Shown piece after piece: positions 18,297 through 19,900 of a stretch of 19,900 nucleotides of DNA. This stretch comes from Nonomuraea sp. Its GTDB lineage: Bacteria > Actinomycetota > Actinomycetes > Streptosporangiales > Streptosporangiaceae. The notes under the pieces are model-generated. The model searched no databases. It saw only the letters and a program-made list of their open reading frames with translations, and had not been told where the DNA came from. The translations under genes were made by a program, and so were the position numbers. The stretch is from positions 1 through 19,900 of the forward strand of contig JABFVJ010000146.1 in NCBI GenBank assembly GCA_013362835.1, given 5' to 3'. Within the stretch, counting starts at the first letter, position 1. The number at the start of each line of letters is the position of its first letter.

Positions 18297-18519
18297 GCCG
18301 GGCGGCGACCTCCTCGGCGGTCGGGTTGACCAGGGCCGAGCCGTCGGGGAAGACGACGGTCGGGATCAGCCAGGAGCCGCCGTTGAGCTCGGTGATGAGC
18401 TCGATCGCGCCGGGGGTCTCGTCCACGTTCAGCTCGGCGTACGCGATGCCGGCGCGGGTGAGCCGGGCCTTGAGCCGGTGGCAGTGGCCGCACCAGGGGG
18501 CGCTGTAGACGGTGATCAT
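18271..18519 (-). CDS. Mycoredoxin-like glutaredoxin
   Basis: Small thiol-disulfide oxidoreductase of 82 residues with a thioredoxin fold. It begins MITVYSAPWCGHCHRLK, with redox motif CGHC at residues 10-13, then the cis-proline strand IPTVVFPDGS and the LVNPTAEEV helix, as in actinobacterial mycoredoxin Mrx1 (about 84 residues). Mycoredoxins reduce protein-mycothiol mixed disulfides. CGHC replaces the more usual C-x-Y-C. ATG 18519 is chosen because it begins the fold; a purine-rich GGGAA precedes it. An upstream in-frame start would add about 19 residues with no signal-peptide character. The stop lies inside the pucR 3' end (26-bp tail overlap), so the transcripts are antisense there. Confidence 0.88.
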   Translation of the reverse strand: MITVYSAPWCGHCHRLKARLTRAGIAYAELNVDETPGAIELITELNGGSWLIPTVVFPDGSALVNPTAEEVAARLSASAGPG

Positions 18520-18543
18520 GTATTCCCGATTCGATGAGGGGGT

Positions 18544-18573
18544 TTGACCGGTGGCGCAAGCACCGAATACTCT
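18544..18573 (+). promoter_or_regulatory. Candidate promoter in mrx/SBP divergent spacer
   Basis: TTGACC (18544-18549) and TACTCT (18568-18573) are separated by 18 bp and point toward the solute-binding protein. A second -10-like TAGGGT (18639-18644) ends 5 nt before its GTG and would give a leaderless transcript. The spacer also holds three ACCGGT hexamers (18547, 18593, 18623) and the palindrome CCAATTGG (18580-18587). Confidence 0.4.
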
Positions 18574-18649
18574 CATGTGCCAATTGGAGTTTACCGGTAG
18601 ACACTGCAGCTAGGCAGGGGTGACCGGTCGTGCGAAAGTAGGGTCCCCG

Positions 18650-19900
18650 GTGGCCGATCTGCCTGTCTCCCGGCGTTCTGTCCTGCGGTCGGCCGCGTTC
18701 GCGGGCGCGCTCGCCGTACTTCCCGGCCTGCTGTCGGCGTGCGGCTCGTCCGAGCCCGGGAAGGCGAGCGCGAAGGACGTGCTGCGGGTGGCGCTGCCCT
18801 CGTCCATCGCCTCCCTCGACGCGGCCAAGGAGGCGGGCATCATGAACTACGTCGTCGCCCTCCTGGTGCAGGAGTCCCTGGTCGGCGTCGGCCAGGACGG
18901 CAGCCTCCAGCCGGCCCTCGCCGAGTCGTGGACCAGGAAGGACCCCACCACCTACGTCTACAAGCTGCGCCAGGGCGTGACGTTCTCCGACGGCGGTCCG
19001 GTGACCGCCGCCGATGTCGTGGCCAGCCTCGACCTGCACGCCAAGAAGGGCTCCACCACGGCCTTCGCCTACGCCTACGCCAACGTGGCCGAGATCGCGG
19101 CGACCGGCGACGCCGAGGTGACGATCACGCTCAAGAGCCCCGACGCGTCGTTCGCGTGGGTGCCCACGCCCGGGACGCTCCTCGTCACCAGCGAGAAGTT
19201 CATCCAGGCGACCGGCGAGCGCATCGGCACGCCGGAGGGCAAGCTGCTGGGGACGGGGCCGTACAAGGTGGCGGAGTTCGCCCCCGACTCGCACGTCACG
19301 CTGGAGCGCAACGACGCCTACTGGGGCGGGAAGCCGGCGTTCCGGCAGATCAGGATCGACTTCATCCCCGAGGAGTCCACGCGGCTGCTGGCGATGCGCG
19401 GCGACTCCGTCGACGTGGCGCTCAACGTGCCGGCCGAGCAGATCGACCAGTGGAAGGCCGTGCCCGGCGCGCAGGTGCTGACCGCCGCCGACCGTTCCCT
19501 GGTCACGCTGGCCTTCGACACCTCCAGGAAGCCGTGGGACGACGTGCGCGTACGCAGGGCCGTCGCCCACGCCGTGGACAGGGAGGGCATCGTCAGGAGC
19601 GTGCTGCGCGGCCACGGCAGGGTCGCCGCCACGATCCCCGACCCGGCCCAGTGGGGCGGCGTCCTCGATCAGGCCCAGGTCGACTCCCTGTACGCCACCA
19701 TCCCCCAGTACGGCTTCGACCTCGCCAAGGCCAAGGCCGAGCTGGCCCTGTCGGCCACGCCGCAGGGGTTCAGTGACACGCTCACGTACCCGAGCAGCGG
19801 CCCGCAGCTCGGCCGGGCCGCGCTCACCCTGGCCGAGAACCTCAAGGGGATCGGCATCACGCTGGAGGTCAAGGAGGTGCCGCTCGAACAGTGGATCGCC
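18650..19900 (+). CDS. ABC transporter substrate-binding lipoprotein, family 5 (3'-truncated by window)
   Basis: Extracytoplasmic lipoprotein of the SBP_bac_5 (OppA/DppA-like) family, binding peptides, nickel or other small solutes for an ABC importer. The frame stays open to the window end (417 codons), so the C-terminus is missing. Residues 7-31 hold a signal with a twin-arginine stretch SRRSVLR, a hydrophobic core and a lipobox LSAC (Cys31), suggesting Tat export and lipid anchoring. The mature part shows family features: LQPALAESWTRKDPTTYVYKLRQGVTFSDG, GTGPYKVAEF, and VRRAVAHAVDREGIV. The GTG at 18650 is chosen by distance to the signal; an in-frame GTG at 18620 is possible. The permease and ATPase genes are expected downstream. 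The solute is not identifiable. Confidence 0.92.
   Translation, partial: MADLPVSRRSVLRSAAFAGALAVLPGLLSACGSSEPGKASAKDVLRVALPSSIASLDAAKEAGIMNYVVALLVQESLVGVGQDGSLQPALAESWTRKDPTTYVYKLRQGVTFSDGGPVTAADVVASLDLHAKKGSTTAFAYAYANVAEIAATGDAEVTITLKSPDASFAWVPTPGTLLVTSEKFIQATGERIGTPEGKLLGTGPYKVAEFAPDSHVTLERNDAYWGGKPAFRQIRIDFIPEESTRLLAMRGDSVDVALNVPAEQIDQWKAVPGAQVLTAADRSLVTLAFDTSRKPWDDVRVRRAVAHAVDREGIVRSVLRGHGRVAATIPDPAQWGGVLDQAQVDSLYATIPQYGFDLAKAKAELALSATPQGFSDTLTYPSSGPQLGRAALTLAENLKGIGITLEVKEVPLEQWIA

Overview
The window is a high-GC stretch of actinobacterial chromosome. GTG starts are frequent, several genes are preceded by a -10 hexamer placed right at the start codon, and a mycoredoxin-like glutaredoxin suggests a mycothiol-using host. 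Gene order (infB, DUF503, rbfA, nrnA, truB ... ribF ... rpsO, pnp, M16 peptidase, dapB) and protein style fit the Streptosporangiales (Nonomuraea-like). That genus-level guess is inference only.

Layout. 1-4342 holds the translation and ribosome-maturation run: the 3' part of infB, a hairpin terminator, a DUF503 (YlxP) gene, rbfA, nrnA (DHH phosphoesterase) and truB. The last three are tightly packed, with 4-bp and 19-bp overlaps. A TRM11-like RNA methylase on the minus strand (4388-5407) sits between truB and ribF. ribF (5501-6427) is followed by small hairpins. Next is a divergent cassette: a TetR-family regulator (minus, 6552-7139), two adjacent 17-bp palindromic operators (7196-7230), an APC-family amino-acid/amine permease (7247-8593) and a YtcJ-like amidohydrolase (8595-10211). 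This looks like a locally regulated uptake-and-hydrolysis unit inserted between ribF and rpsO.

10369-13278 is the rpsO-pnp pair, with a strong hairpin after rpsO and a structured pnp leader. An M16 zinc peptidase (13320-14627) follows, then a strong terminator and dapB (14740-15477). 15628-18296 carries a GNAT acetyltransferase, a TenA-family thiaminase II and a PucR-family regulator; tenA and pucR overlap by 10 bp. A mycoredoxin-like gene (18271-18519, minus) overlaps the 3' end of pucR by 26 bp tail to tail. Divergent from it is a Tat/lipobox-type family 5 solute-binding lipoprotein (18650 onward) that runs off the window.

Most of the window is conserved housekeeping sequence. No CRISPR array, insertion sequence, tRNA or rRNA was seen. 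The accessory parts most worth attention are the TetR/permease/amidohydrolase cassette with its double operator, the GNAT-tenA-pucR unit, and the structured or leaderless regulatory sites. Nothing here amounts on sequence alone to a clearly new biological system.
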